A DNA stretch of 64,000 nt from the NCBI GenBank assembly GCA_949825045.1, contig OX463829.1, positions 3,596,001-3,660,000 on the forward strand. The letters are read 5' to 3'. The stretch's first letter is position 1. The number at the start of each line of letters is the position of its first letter. Positions 1 through 10,927 of the stretch are shown here, in pieces. Below the pieces are notes generated by a model. The model was not told the origin of the DNA, did no database searches, and saw only the letters and a list, made by a program, of their open reading frames with translations. Source of the DNA: Argyresthia goedartella (lineage: Eukaryota > Arthropoda > Insecta > Lepidoptera > Argyresthiidae). The position numbers and the translations under genes were made by a program.

Positions 1-87
1 AAATCTGTTGCATGACTGAAACAACGAAGACGCTTACCGCTTTGCAGTGCGCGTAGGCTGAGACAAACATATGATTGTATGTGTATC

Positions 88-155
88 TATGACTTTTGCT
101 AAGTACATATAAATATCTACAATAATAAAGTACTTTGACTTTGACTTTGACTTTG
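88..155 (+). mobile_element. LINE-A 3' end fragment with TTTGAC tail
   Basis: This short piece matches the last ~70 bases of the LINE-A family seen more fully at 36110-36962 and 42070-42493. It reads toward a (TTTGAC)n tail at about 134-153. A simple-repeat tail at the 3' end is typical of non-LTR retrotransposons. The rest of the copy is missing, as expected for 5' truncation. Confidence 0.7.
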
Positions 156-733
156 TGTGCGTAAAGTGCAACGTGCGAGTAAAACGACTGACTGGTCTAC
201 ACACTGAGATTTTTTTTTGTTCATGCAATTTACATAATTCCTTATCTATGGAGGATAAGGTCCTTTGTTGTCAACTCACGACCTGTGGTTGAGTTGTTTG
301 TTGAACGGTGACATTCCACTACCAACCAACAGCCATTTCAAGGCGAAAAAACTGAGACAAATCTAAAGGCAATAATAGAATTCAATGTGGACGTCCAGCG
401 AACACAGAAAATAATAAACGCGGGCATTGTGTTTACCAAACTGACTCTCCAATTGCAAAAAAGCACTAGATGTTGATTTGTTAATCATTTAATTAATAAT
501 ATTAATTAAATGTGAAATGATTAAATAATATTTAACAAAGCCTTTTCTTTTCTTTTATGCTACCTAATACAATAATATAAGTAATTTCTGTTGTAGTCTG
601 TGTTATGTAGCTATTTATTGTGCGACACAGAAAAACTACACGCAAATGAATAAAACGACTCTAATTTGTTGCAAACTCGCACTTATGCCTACGACTATCG
701 TCTTTGCACATAATTAAAATACAGAAAGTGCTC
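156..733. other. AT-rich stretch, nothing recognised
   Basis: I see no convincing reading frame, RNA gene or known repeat here. Short AT palindromes occur near 480-540. Confidence 0.5.
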
Positions 734-737
734 TTAA

Positions 738-860
738 CTTCTCAAAAACCGAGGCTAGTTAAGACGGGTCGCGATTTTGACTACCTTATGCCATGGTAAT
801 AAAATGTAAAACCTATAACGAAACAGTGGCGTTAGCTAACGCCGGTGGTATTCAAGAGGT
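738..860. mobile_element. MITE flanked by TTAA (piggyBac-type), copy 1
   Basis: The segment is flanked on both sides by TTAA (734-737 and 861-864). It begins CTTCTCAAAAA and ends TTCAAGAGGT. It matches 37657-37773 over its whole length, including an internal GCGTTAGCTAACG palindrome. TTAA target duplication is the hallmark of piggyBac-superfamily elements. With ~120 bp and no coding capacity this is a non-autonomous copy. Confidence 0.65.
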
Positions 861-870
861 TTAACATATG

Positions 871-1540
871 CACATCTACATTCCATTATCATCTATATTG
901 GGGGCATTTATATCATACATTTATCATAATTTTTTCCTGTTATATTTCAAAGAAATCCTCGTATTTTTAGGGTCATTAGTTTTGGAGTTAGGGGGAGGGG
1001 AGAATGGTATTTAGCTAATTTGGCATTTCAGGGTTATGTATTTTTTTTATTTGAAATACTCATTGTGCCCCACTCTATTTATAGTTTACATTTATTATTA
1101 TTATTCCTGTTTTATTTTAATAAATACCTGTACATATAACGTATATTTTCTAAAATTTAAGGATCATTCGTTTCAGAGATAAGCGAGGGAGGGGATTTTT
1201 TTGCGAATTTTCTTTAAAAAAAAATAACTTAGCATTTCAGATTTATGAAAAAATTATTGAGATCCTCGCAAAAAGCCCCTTAAATAGACTTGTAAACCGA
1301 GACAGTTTGAAAACCTTATATTTTAATTTTCAGTTTTACCCCCTAAAATTGCTCCTCTAACTCAAAATTGATTTTTGTGCACCTAGGACAGACACACGCG
1401 TTATCCTATAAAGGTAACGATTTTCCTATTTAAGGTACGGAACCCTGAAAAACACAAAACGTAGTTATATTTAGAAGTTTTTCCTTATGATATCTTATCA
1501 CCGTTAGAACTCTATTCTAAGTTGTGGTTTTTTCCAGTGT
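871..1540. other. Non-coding, degenerate internal duplication
   Basis: No gene is visible. Two loosely similar blocks, each with a short G-rich run and a 'gcatttcag' motif, lie near 940-1040 and 1130-1240. They look like an old local duplication. Confidence 0.35.
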
Positions 1541-1544
1541 TCTT

Positions 1545-1905
1545 ATTTTTCCAAATTCCAAATGTCTTTATTACTGTAGATATTTACATATACTTAGCAA
1601 TCGTCATTTTTTGCCACTTCTCTACATTGGACCACTGTATGGGGAGAAGAAGGGCGTAGAAACTCCCACAGATTGATTTTTAGATCTCTTTTTAAAAATT
1701 GCTTATGCTTAACCAATACAAAATATAATATTTAGTCATTATCATAATTAATAAGCAGGAATAAATAATTACAAAATTATTAACAGCAAGGTCTATGTTG
1801 AGCCAGATTAACCCCGTACAGACCCATCATTTAAGTAATCTTGAACATTGTAATATCCCTTTTTCGACAAAATCACTTTAACATATTGCGTGCCTCCAAG
1901 AAAGT
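1545..1905 (-). mobile_element. LINE-A 3' end fragment (minus)
   Basis: This piece matches the 3' UTR and the last codons of the LINE-A family, read on the minus strand. It runs from the 'caaattccaaatgtcttta' end up to the sequence that encodes the element's C-terminus in other copies. The coding part is cut off after about 50 bases, so it is a 5'-truncated copy. Confidence 0.75.
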
Positions 1906-2815
1906 GAGATCTTACAGCCAGTATAACTTATCTTGAAGACGATTGTACAAACATTGCATTATCCACCTTTACACACATAAATGAACATCTTTCCCAAAGA
2001 AACTAGGGCGAACGAAAAAAAAACTGGGTCTTCCATAATAACTTCCATGAGCATCGGGTCAATGTACCGAACACGACAAGGTATTTTTTTTAAATCTTGT
2101 GTCACTTCGAACTTGCCCAAGTACTGTTCTCGTGTAAATGCAGCACATATTAATTGTTACACGGAAAGGGTATGACTGCCTATTAAGTAGGCCCGAGCTG
2201 AGATTAGCTAACACATATTCATTAGGATAGACCGACCCCACAACTCGCTAGAAAATAAGTTCTGTAGTACAGTTGCCGTAATATAACTTGGCCAGAAAAA
2301 TTAAATTAAAATATTAATTCTGATAATACACCAAGTTAAAAACTTAAATAAACTGACTTCAAGTTCAAGCCCTATTTCTTCCTCCCCGGTCGGAATGCGA
2401 ATGTCGTCTATCTGTATGCACGAAAAATCCTTATCACAACTTTTGCTGAAGGGAACAAAACCCAAAACGTCACCGTGATTATATTTTTTATTTTTGTTAT
2501 TTTTTCAAAAACCTCCAAATCAATTTTGATAACATTTTTATGGAACCACCTCTAGAGTAGGACCTACCAATCAAAATAAGAATCATCAAAATCGATTCAC
2601 AATTGACGGAAAAATCGCGTCACAAACATACAAAAAAACAGTCGAATTGAGAACAGCCTTCTTTTTGGAGTCGGTTAAAAAGACATGACATGTCGCCATG
2701 TTTTGTTTTTAATTGTTAAGATCTAATTATAAGATAACCGTGTCCATTTTCCATTTTACACGCTCAAAGAAAAATCTAAGTCAGTCAAAATTTGGCCAAG
2801 ATACATTCCGGCAAC
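1906..2815. other. No gene recognised
   Basis: Short open frames occur at 1981-2241 and 2713-2916, but none resembles a known protein and composition is AT-rich background. I see no support for a gene. Confidence 0.4.
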
Positions 2816-2819
2816 ACTG

Positions 2820-3090
2820 GCCCGCCCGCCTGATTCGCCCGTGGAATAGCGGTACTGGCACTTCGGAAACGACCGGGTTAAGCTACATCTTGGCGAGAGG
2901 GGAACTGGATGGGTGACCCGATTCTATGTAGCATTTGTTGCAGATGATACGTGAAGCGGTAGGTCCGGGCTACTATAGCTACTCGGTGGCAGTATTCGTA
3001 AAGCTGTGTCAGAGGCCTTACGACCTCGGTGGAGGACTATGGCTAAATTTACTCAAGTCCTGTGCCCTCTTCGGGGACATTAATGACTAC
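2820..3090 (+). mobile_element. Possible 5S rRNA-derived SINE (SINE3-like) or 5S pseudogene
   Basis: At 2878-2919 the sequence carries GGTTAAGC, then GGATGGGTGACCC. The spacing from AAGC to GATGGG is 28 bases, the same as I count in animal 5S rRNA, where these are the A box and C box of the internal RNA polymerase III promoter. The 5' third of 5S rRNA is diverged, so this is not a functional 5S gene. The following GC-richer stretch to about 3090 may be the body of a SINE. No second copy was found in this window, so the boundaries are guesses. Confidence 0.5.
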
Positions 3091-3830
3091 ATTTAGATAA
3101 ACCTTAAAGTTTTATTTCAGTTTCAATTCAGGAAATTGGCAGTTATGCAATTGCTCTATAAAGCCACGAAATTTACTAACTGACCCCCTAATTTTGTATC
3201 TCAAATCGACCGAAAACTGTGGAAATTTGACAGTTTTACTTCATGGATTTGAGTTACACAATAAGCGGCTGGGTGGGCGAAATAAGAACGAAAGCAGCCA
3301 TAAACGTCATTCCAGTGCTTAGTTTCCTCAGTTTCCTCCTGAAACAGAAAGTAGATCCTTACAGTGGGAGCAGAGAAAAAAGCATTTCAACAAAAAGTGG
3401 TCGTAGCGAGGTTCGAAAAAGCTTTTTCGAACGTGTTAGGAATATAATTTTTCCACCCGAGAACCCAAAATCAAGCGGTGAAGGTGCTATTTTTTAGCTC
3501 GGATGTCGGAAAATTGTATTTGTATCTGTTGTCTTCATCACAAAGAAAGCAGCTAGACTTATCATGTAATTCGGACGTCCACGAATACCAATAGCTTACG
3601 AAAAAGTGACCAATTACAACAATATTATTTGATACGAGCTGTATTTTATTGCGACTTTGCCTGTTTATCCGATGTCCTGATTGGTCAATTTCCAGAAGCG
3701 ATTGCAGTTCCTATAGATTTCAGTATTACATGATAAGCCTAGAGCAGCCATTGGACAGCCTCTTCGTCAGCGGTGTGGACTTTTTATAGTCCGCCCTCTA
3801 TCGACAAAAGAGGACATTCGTCCGGGAGGT
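3091..3830. other. Mostly unassigned; contains a repeat shared with 12628-12720
   Basis: The segment about 3400-3485 matches 12628-12720 in inverted orientation. It contains paired 'ttcgaa' motifs around a run encoding no recognisable protein. The rest shows nothing I can name. Confidence 0.4.
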
Positions 3831-3837
3831 GGACCAA

Positions 3838-4356
3838 ATTCCAAATGTCTTTATTACTGTATATATTTACATATACTTAGCAATCGTCATTTTTTGCCAC
3901 CACTCTACATTGGACCACTGTGGGAGAAGGAGGGCACAGAAACTCCCACAGATTGATTTTTAGATCTCTTTTAAAGATTGCTTGTGCTTAACTAATACAA
4001 ATTTTATAATATCATAATTAATATGTAGGAATAAATAATTACAAAACTATTAACAGCAAGGTCTGTGTTGAGCCAGATTAACCCCATACAGTCCCATCAT
4101 TTAAGTTATCTTGAACATTGTAATATCCCTTTTTCGACAAAGTCGCTTTAACATGGTTTTTAAATTGCTCAAATGGCAATTTCAAGATCTCCAGAGGTAT
4201 CTTGTTGTAGTAGAGAATGCATTGACCCTTGAAAGAATTGCTAACCTTCGCGAGTCTAAACCGGGGCGCAAGTAGTCTGTGATTATTTCTTAGGTTAATA
4301 TTACAGCTATCGTTTAGCAAATGTTGTAAGGTTCTTGCGTACATACATTATGTTTT
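3838..4356 (-). mobile_element. LINE-A 3' end with C-terminal coding remnant
   Basis: This minus-strand copy carries the LINE-A 3' UTR and, at 4078-4344, an open stretch of 88 residues. It includes RNNHRLLAPRFRLAKVS and ends in a conserved NLNDGTVWG. This is the C-terminal tail that follows the reverse transcriptase in CR1/Jockey-type LINEs. Everything upstream is missing (5' truncation). The same coding tail recurs at 25643-25925, 31659-31988 and 36400-36635. Confidence 0.8.
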
Positions 4357-4359
4357 CGA

Positions 4360-4870
4360 AAATAAATTGACCATTCTCTGACTGGCTCCAACATGAGTTT
4401 CTTTTTTTGTTGGAGGGGAAACAAATGGTATTACCCATGCCCAGGAGTCAGATCTCCCTATGTCCGGGTCCCCACATATTGTGCGGGCATCAGCTCGTAT
4501 GCTATACGGACTACAAACAACCTCTTTGTCTTTACAATTATCGATAATCGATTTAACTGTGAGCCCTGGCTCCACAGGAGTAGAAAGGAAAGGACTGCCT
4601 TTGTATCCTCACTTGTACCTACATTAGTACGGCGAAACGGCCCGCAAATATTACGCTTCTCTACAACAGTAACTAAGAAAAAACAGTGCTAACATAATCT
4701 GAAGTGTAGCGGCCTTATAAGCGGGTAGCCCTTGGGATATTACGAAAAATATTTTTTATTTACCCGCAAGTCTACGATTTGCATAATTTGATCAGGCACA
4801 AGCGAGAAATGAATTCCGGCTAATATAATGGTGGCTGAATAATGAAGTACCTACTGGGATTATTTTGAGC
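4360..4870. other. No gene recognised
   Basis: Open frames on both strands at 4348-4692 overlap and resemble nothing I know. I do not support a gene here. Confidence 0.35.
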
Positions 4871-4887
4871 TCTAAGATATTTTATTA

Positions 4888-5330
4888 TCATAAACCCTCT
4901 TTACTGCGTCCAAAAACACACGTATCATAAACCCTCTTTACTGCGTCCAAAAACCGCACGTTACGATCAGCACAATGTTAAACTACTTTGTAAAAACTCA
5001 TTTCTTATCTGAATATTGAACATTATGACCATAATGCGTAAATTTTCTACATTTTATGACATTCAAATTTAAAATTGAAGTTGGTACAACAGAACAAGCT
5101 AAACAACTCAATGCCACAATGCCGGTCAAACATGCGGTTCCTGAACACATCAAAGAGAGCTTATGATATGTGTGTAGATAAACTATGTATGTAACTGTAC
5201 ATAATTAGGCATTAAAACTCTCGAGTGATTTTATTATGAAACTCGCCTTCGGATCGTTTCATAAACCCACTCTCGAGTTTTGATGCCCTCCATTATGTAT
5301 CAGTCACATAAACTACTATTAGGGTGTAGT
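4888..5330 (-). repeat. REP-1 interspersed element, copy a
   Basis: This ~430-bp unit occurs four times in the window (also 23192-23605, 44046-44480, 45328-45725). On its own strand it starts TAGTAGTTTATGTGAC. It then forms an imperfect hairpin around CTCGAGAGT motifs and ends with 'gcagtaaagagggtttatgata'-like sequence, which is duplicated here (about 4888 and 4925). It has no recognisable protein. It is probably a non-autonomous DNA element. Confidence 0.65.
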
Positions 5331-6375
5331 TTAGGCCGATGATTTATTTATAATATATCATTTTACAAAACAAGTCACGTGACTTCCTGTAAATACAGAT
5401 AATCAATAATACATTTTTGCGGACACATGGCTAATATTGTCGCTGATGGAGATACAAAAAACATGTTTGTATAAGAACCTACAATTTCTTTTGCACGCGA
5501 ACTTTGCAGAAACCTATCATTGCTTCTGAGATTGTATGAAAACAAAAACATTATTTGTTATTATCTAATCGCACAAATAGGAGCTATCCTTCTGGGCGCC
5601 CCGGCAGCGAAACTTAGAATATGACCTTCAGCTGACTTTGAGAGGAATAGGCTTCAAATGTAATAAAAGCTCTTCGCCGATCCATCTATAGAGGACTATG
5701 GAGCAGCATAACTAAATATTTATGCTGCTTCGTTTTTATAACGATTAAACAATTAACAATTACGTAAATTTAAATCAAATGCGTGTGTAATAAAAATATT
5801 GTGAACAACAGAGTTTGTGATAACTTCAGGAGACTTTTCTATGAGAACAATTAAATAATAATAATAATTTATTCAGGTATAAGACATGTAGGTACATAGT
5901 TGGGTTATCACTAGGGTTATGCCCCCTGAAATACAGGTGGTATTTCAGGGGGCAGGGCTCATCCATTATTTGATCCTTTACATGATCTCCAAAATATTTT
6001 TTTCTGCCCTAAATGGGTACACCAAAAGTTGCAGAAAATATCAGGGCAAAATACTGCCGTAGCTTAGGTGAAGGGAAGGGTGTGAGTGAAGCGAAGCCCC
6101 CTTTATTCTTCGTTTTAGGTTGAACATTGAAGAACGACAAAAATTCTTAAAACATAAACTTAAGTACACAAAATATAAAAAGAACTTTGGTGATCATTTA
6201 TCCGAACACAATTTGGTGATGGTTTACTTATTATGGCGGTTGTTTAGAATTTATTGGTAGTAAATTAGGTGCGTTTTGGTGATCGTTTAAACGCAAGCCC
6301 TTTTCTATCCCTACTAACACCCATGGTCAACAAGCTAGTATAAAGAAACAAATACTTACAACGTACGTACGTACT
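5331..6375. other. No gene; one perfect hairpin
   Basis: No coding sequence was recognised. A perfect 14-bp inverted repeat (GCCCCCTGAAATAC at 5921-5934 and its complement at 5940-5953) sits within a stretch starting with ATA/ATT repeats near 5856. Confidence 0.45.
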
Positions 6376-6377
6376 TA

Positions 6378-6618
6378 CGTCGGCAGTGACCCTGCCTACG
6401 AAGCCAAAGGTCCCGGGTTCGAATCCCGGTGGGGGCAAATATTTGTTTGATGAGAACGGATGTTTGTACCCTAGTCATGGTTGTTTATCTATCTAAGTAT
6501 AATATTTATCTATATAAGTATGTGTATCGTTGTCTAGAATCCAAGATACAGGGAATCCTAGTTTGGGGCTAGATCAATGTGTGTAAATAGTGTCCAAGGT
6601 ATTATTATTATTATATTA
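6378..6618 (+). mobile_element. SINE-1 (tRNA-derived), copy 1
   Basis: A tRNA-like head carries a perfect polymerase III B box (GGTTCGAATCC at about 6416). It is followed by a conserved body (TTTGTTTGATGAGAACGGAT, then TATCTATCTAAGTATAATAT, then GGAATCCTAGTTTGGGGC) and an (ATT)n tail. The head lacks the first part of the A box here. Other copies (30744, minus 51787) show an intact A box TGGCCGAGTCGG or TAGCCGAGTCGG. The family occurs at least seven times in this window. Confidence 0.85.
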
Positions 6619-6619
6619 T

Positions 6620-7050
6620 AATGCCACTTTGTAAAAGGATTTCAATTATAAAAGAAAGTGGCAGCGTTAATTACCGGACATAAGAAAGAAAAGAGCGCAA
6701 ACAATTCGCTCGACTCAAACTAACAAAATAACGCGGCGCCAAACCAGATTTAAATTGTTTTAAAATAAACTACGCTATTTTCTCAAAAATATTTTCAAGG
6801 ATAGTTTACAAATACATAATATCCACATTTTGAGAGCAATTCCGCATTGAAATTAGTCGGGATTCCAGAATTACACGAAAAATAAAACAATTTAGAGGTC
6901 TCTCCGTAATTAAATTCTGTGGAGAAAATTTCATCCAGTCGCGTTTTCTTTCAGTGAGAATCTTATTCAAATACTCAATAAACGTTAACCTAAAAATAAA
7001 ATCTGTGTATGACGTTATAGAGCATTAAATGGATTCCAAAAATACCCCAT
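6620..7050. other. No gene recognised
   Basis: AT-rich sequence with no convincing open frame or repeat match. Confidence 0.4.
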
Positions 7051-7059
7051 TTTTTTCGT

Positions 7060-7640
7060 ATCATCTTAAAAGTAGTACTCATACAAGAGATTTTATGGAT
7101 GGCCATTTTCATAGCGATTTTGTTATAATTGCTTATCGGTGATATTATTGTAAAATATCTTTAATCGCGGTTGTTTAGTGTTGCGCTTAGTTATTTGTCA
7201 TTATAATATATAGTTTATTATATACATATATATAAGTAATTTATAATAATTGCTCATTCGAATTATAATAAATTATTATTAAGTTTTTTATCATATTTAA
7301 TTTAATTTCTGTAGAAAAGTTACTCAATTTCTATCCACTTCCGGTTTCTTTAAGCAAAGAGTTTCGTTAGGCTGAGTTCATACTCACATTACACACACAC
7401 AAAACTCTTTTTCAATCTTTCAATGTACTTACGGCCTTGAATGTAGTTCAGTTCAAGTTCAAGTTCAAAGTGTCCATATACTTAGCAAACGTCTTTTTTT
7501 GCCTCTTCTACTTAGTATTTAATATTTTGTTACTATGGATTAAAAAGGTATAATCGTACAAAATACTGTCGTTTTACGTTTTTCCGTGTACAATGGCATT
7601 TATAACGCTTCCTGTTCGGCTCCGATGTCCTACTCGTACT
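7060..7640 (+). repeat. REP-3b element, copy 1 (matches 11080-11600)
   Basis: This ~550-bp block aligns along most of its length with 11080-11600. Both contain TTTTTTATCATATTT and TTACTCAATTTCTATCCA and end with TACGTTTTTCCGTGTACAATGG. This copy has a short LINE 3' tail fragment inserted at about 7447-7500 (repeated 'ttcaag'). No protein is encoded. It looks like an interspersed repeat of unknown class. Confidence 0.6.
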
Positions 7641-7781
7641 TAACCGGTTTTATTCTAAGTAGCTAGCACCCTAATATCGCTATTCACGCCATTTTAGTTT
7701 CAAAAGTTTCGTAAGTGCTGCCCTCTTCCAATAAATAACGAAACTACTACAACAGGAAAGAGCGCTCTCTCTACTAAAACA

Positions 7782-7849
7782 CCTATCGCCATCTAGTACC
7801 AAGTAGATTAACTAGAGTTTTCTTGTACTCGGTACTAGGTGGCGATAGG
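7782..7849. repeat. Hairpin: 19-bp inverted repeat
   Basis: CCTATCGCCATCTAGTACC (7782-7800) pairs with GGTACTAGGTGGCGATAGG (7831-7849) with one mismatch and a 30-base loop. It could be the remains of a small inverted-repeat transposon. Confidence 0.6.
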
Positions 7850-8141
7850 GGTTATACACTAGCTTAACATTATAGCAATCAATAACGTTGACTAGATGCC
7901 GCTACATGTATTTTACAAGCGGCTTATGGTCACATCCGTAGACCTTGCCACAGCACAGAAGAGCATTACGGTGAGTCGATGAGCCAGAAGAAATTAATTA
8001 TTCACTTATGATTTTAATGAAACTTATGAAATTAAATGAAATCGTTTATGTCAGGCCTAAGAGCATTTAAATTACAAATTTCAAATTTATGCCTGCCTTT
8101 TCATAATTTGTTGAACTAAGGTACTGGGAATACATCATAAT

Positions 8142-8388
8142 GACGACCCGAATGGCAGTGATCCTGCCTACGAAGCCATGGGTCTCGGGTTCGAGTCCCG
8201 GTGGGGGCAATATTTGTTTGATAAGAATGGATGTTTGTACCCTAGTCATGGTTGTTTATCTATCTAAGTATAATATTTATCTATATAAGTATTTGTATCG
8301 TTGTCTAGTACCCAAGATACAGGGAATCCTAGTTTGGGGCTAGATCAATGTGTGTTAATAGTGTCCAAGGTATTATTATTATATTTGA
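8142..8388 (+). mobile_element. SINE-1, copy 2
   Basis: This copy runs from GACGACCCGAATGG to an ATT-rich tail. The B box GGTTCGAGTCC lies at about 8190. The A box is shortened by a deletion relative to the copy at 30744. The body matches the other copies almost base for base, so the family was active fairly recently. Confidence 0.87.
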
Positions 8389-8389
8389 T

Positions 8390-8965
8390 GATTTTGTCCG
8401 TAGCTTTTTCTTCGAAATAGCCTACAGAGATAATTTTAATAATAATCGATAGTAAAGAACAATACAAACAACTAATATAAGTAGGTACTTAGACAAAACT
8501 TCGTAAAGGTGGTAACCTGAGCTTTTCGAAAATATAATCTTTCAAAGGTTAATAATATGGTGTTACCACGATGTATGAACAGTCACAACTTGTGAATTAG
8601 TTCCAAGTCATATCCAACGAGGCTCAGAAGGTATAACACACCTATAATTTGTAAAGTATACATAAGTAAATATAAATAAAACCTATGTAGGTATTTCTGT
8701 TTTAGGAGATCAAGCTGTCACCAAAGTATTCCTGCTCCATCTTCGCATTGAAAAGCCCTGACATGTTTTCTCGTGCCTCTTACTCTCATGGAAACTGCTC
8801 TTATAACTGAGATTTGTATTTTCACTTTCAGCCAGTATACACTATTTGAGAATACGCTTTTCCCCATTTCTCGTTAAGCTTTGATGCGGTTTTTTTAACT
8901 GTTATATTCAGTTCCTAGGGCTCCGAAGGTTAGTTATGCGTCAGCTTCACTTCCTTACTATATCT
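8390..8965. other. No gene recognised
   Basis: AT-rich, no convincing open frame or repeat match. Confidence 0.4.
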
Positions 8966-8966
8966 A

Positions 8967-8968
<2 letters not shown>

Positions 8969-9036
<68 letters not shown>

Positions 9037-9062
9037 GTGATATATATATATATATCACGTTT
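8969..9062. repeat. (AT)n microsatellite ending in a perfect palindrome
   Basis: A run of about 31 AT dinucleotides is followed at 9033-9062 by a perfect 30-base palindrome whose arms are AAACGTGA and TCACGTTT around more AT repeats. It is prone to slippage and cruciform formation. Confidence 0.9.
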
Positions 9063-9112
9063 GGTATCGCCAATAAGAGAAGTTGAAAAACTGGAATAAG
9101 CCCGTGAGCGAA

Positions 9113-9232
9113 GCTACGGAATTGCAGCTGCTTAAAAATGTAAGAAATAAAGGCTACAGATTTTCAGCTGCTTAAAAATGTAAGAAATAGAAGCTACGGA
9201 TTTTCAGCTGCTTGAAAATGTAAGAAATAAAA
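9113..9232. repeat. 40-bp tandem repeat, three copies
   Basis: The unit starting GCTAC(G/A)GA and containing CAGCTGCTTAAAAATGTAAG repeats at 9113, 9153 and 9193 with few changes. Confidence 0.85.
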
Positions 9233-9439
9233 AGGGTGCTGTTTATTACGAAAAACAAAACATTATTAAAGGTTTGAATATCTTAATTTTCTTATCAATT
9301 ACTTGTATTACGAGTATATACTATAACCTCATTTATTGTAGGGTACACACATTCTTCAGATTGAACCAGCCAGAGCAGCTAACATAAAAAGCGAATACTT
9401 AAATAAACGAACTATCTATAAACAACAAACATAAACATT

Positions 9440-9613
9440 TAGATACTGGCCCCACACTCAGATATCCTGTGTGATTGGAATCAGAAACAGCGACGTCACA
9501 CACGTATAAACATCCAAGACCTGCGGTTTTTCTTTACACACAACCAGGAATCGAACACGGGACCTCTCGCATGGTAGGCAGAACCACAACCGCTGCGCCA
9601 CAGGGGTCGTCAA
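9440..9613 (-). mobile_element. SINE-2 (tRNA-derived), minus copy
   Basis: On the minus strand the head reads TGGCGCAGCGG (A box) and, further on, GGTCCCGTGTTCGATTCC (B box). A body ends with a 'ggatatctgagtgtggggccag' type sequence shared with 26250, 37070 and 40810. It is a second tRNA-derived SINE family, distinct from SINE-1. Confidence 0.75.
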
Positions 9614-9619
9614 AGTTAT

Positions 9620-10240
9620 AAGCTAACACTAATTTACCAACAACACAAAGCCCCCTCATCCTGTCCCTGAAATAAATAAATTAAAAGTAAAAAAAAACTT
9701 TCATTCAAATGCTCTAAAAAGAAGAAAACAAACTTTTAATCAATTAATTATATCACACAATTTATTATAATAAAAATGCTTGCTACGAGATTTTCATCTT
9801 CTGTCAATTCAATAACACATTCAGTAAAATAGATAGGTAACTACATCTACACAAGTAAATATCGTTGCAGCAAGCTTTTATATCATAATAAATTGTGTGG
9901 CGTAATTAATTGATGGGTTTGATTCAATTTAAAGTTTATTTTCTTCATTAGAGCATATAAATGAAGTTTTTTATAAATGTATTTTTTTACTTTTTATTTT
10001 TTTTTCATTTTTTAAGTTATTGTTTTGTTATTGTTACGAAATGTTTCTGTGCCTCTTCATTTCATTTAAGCAGTTTTCCCGTTAATACAGTCTAGTTCTT
10101 CAATAAGGGGGTCTTCTAGTGATTCGACTCTTAAAACTTTAGAATGGAGGTTATGAAGAGCAATTGTTAGAGATATTACATAATGAAATCGGGTGATAAT
10201 TAAGAAAATCGGTAATCCGTGCCACCAGAATGCTGTTAGG
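9620..10240. other. No gene recognised
   Basis: AT-rich sequence with no supported gene. Two inverted 'attaattgat' stretches near 9738 and 9905 suggest a degraded inverted-repeat element, too weak to annotate. Confidence 0.35.
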
Positions 10241-10249
10241 GACGTCACT

Positions 10250-10640
10250 TAAAAAAAAAAGAGTCAAGTGCGCGTTGAACTCGCGCACGAATTGTTCCGT
10301 ACCACCGTACAATGGTAGGGATGGTGTGGAGGGACTAGTTTGGATTTTACAAAGCAAAATATTGTTTACAAAGTTATTGGTGAGGCTACTTTCAGACTCC
10401 ATGTACGTAACCAGGTGCATTATGTGGTTTACAGATAAATAATTTATTTTATTATAATTTTTGGTGTTTGTTGTTATAGCGGCAACAGAAATACATCTTC
10501 TGTGGACATTTCAACTGTCTAACTATCACGATTCACGAGATACAGCCTGGTGACAGCCGGACGGACGGACGGACGGAAGGACAGCGGAGTCTTAGTAATA
10601 GGGTCCCGTTTCACCCTTTGGGTACGGAACCCTCAAATCT
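10250..10640. repeat. REP-3a element, copy 1
   Basis: This unit runs from GTCAAGTGCGCGTTGAACTC to GGTACGGAACCCT and contains a (GGAC)n run at about 10558-10580. It matches 13855-14235. The terminal GGTACGGAACCCT is the reverse complement of the start of the element at 10928, so the two may be halves of one inverted-repeat family. No coding capacity. Confidence 0.65.
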
Positions 10641-10730
10641 AGGATCAGAGTACCTACTTTTCAAGACGAATCAAATGAGCTCAAACTCGATAGAGTTGCG
10701 TCTTTTATTACAGTTTTCCTACCTATTCCA

Positions 10731-10926
10731 GTTCGAGTCCCGGTGGGGGCAAATATTTGTTTGATGAGAACGGATGTTTGTACCCTAGTCATGGTTGTTT
10801 ATCTATCTAAGTATACTATTTATCTATATAAGTATGTGTATCGTTGTCTAGTACCCAAGATACAGGAAATCTTAGTTTGGGGCTAGATCGATGTGTGTAA
10901 AATAGTGTCCAAGGTATTATTATTAT
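10731..10926 (+). mobile_element. SINE-1, copy 3 (5'-truncated)
   Basis: This copy begins exactly at the B box (GTTCGAGTCC) and carries the full body and an ATT tail. The A box half of the head is absent. Confidence 0.85.
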
Positions 10927-10927
10927 T

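Noticed and set aside
6378..6450. Functional tRNA gene
   Set aside because: A and B boxes are present in the family, but no full cloverleaf or anticodon arm can be drawn and a SINE body follows in every copy.
8140..8343. Short plus-strand frame across SINE-1, also seen at 30737 and 34846 (minus)
   Set aside because: The frame reads through a tRNA-derived SINE head and body and is a consequence of the repeat.
9113..9232. CRISPR-like array (three repeats of 40 bp)
   Set aside because: The units are contiguous without unique spacers, in a eukaryotic transposon-rich context.
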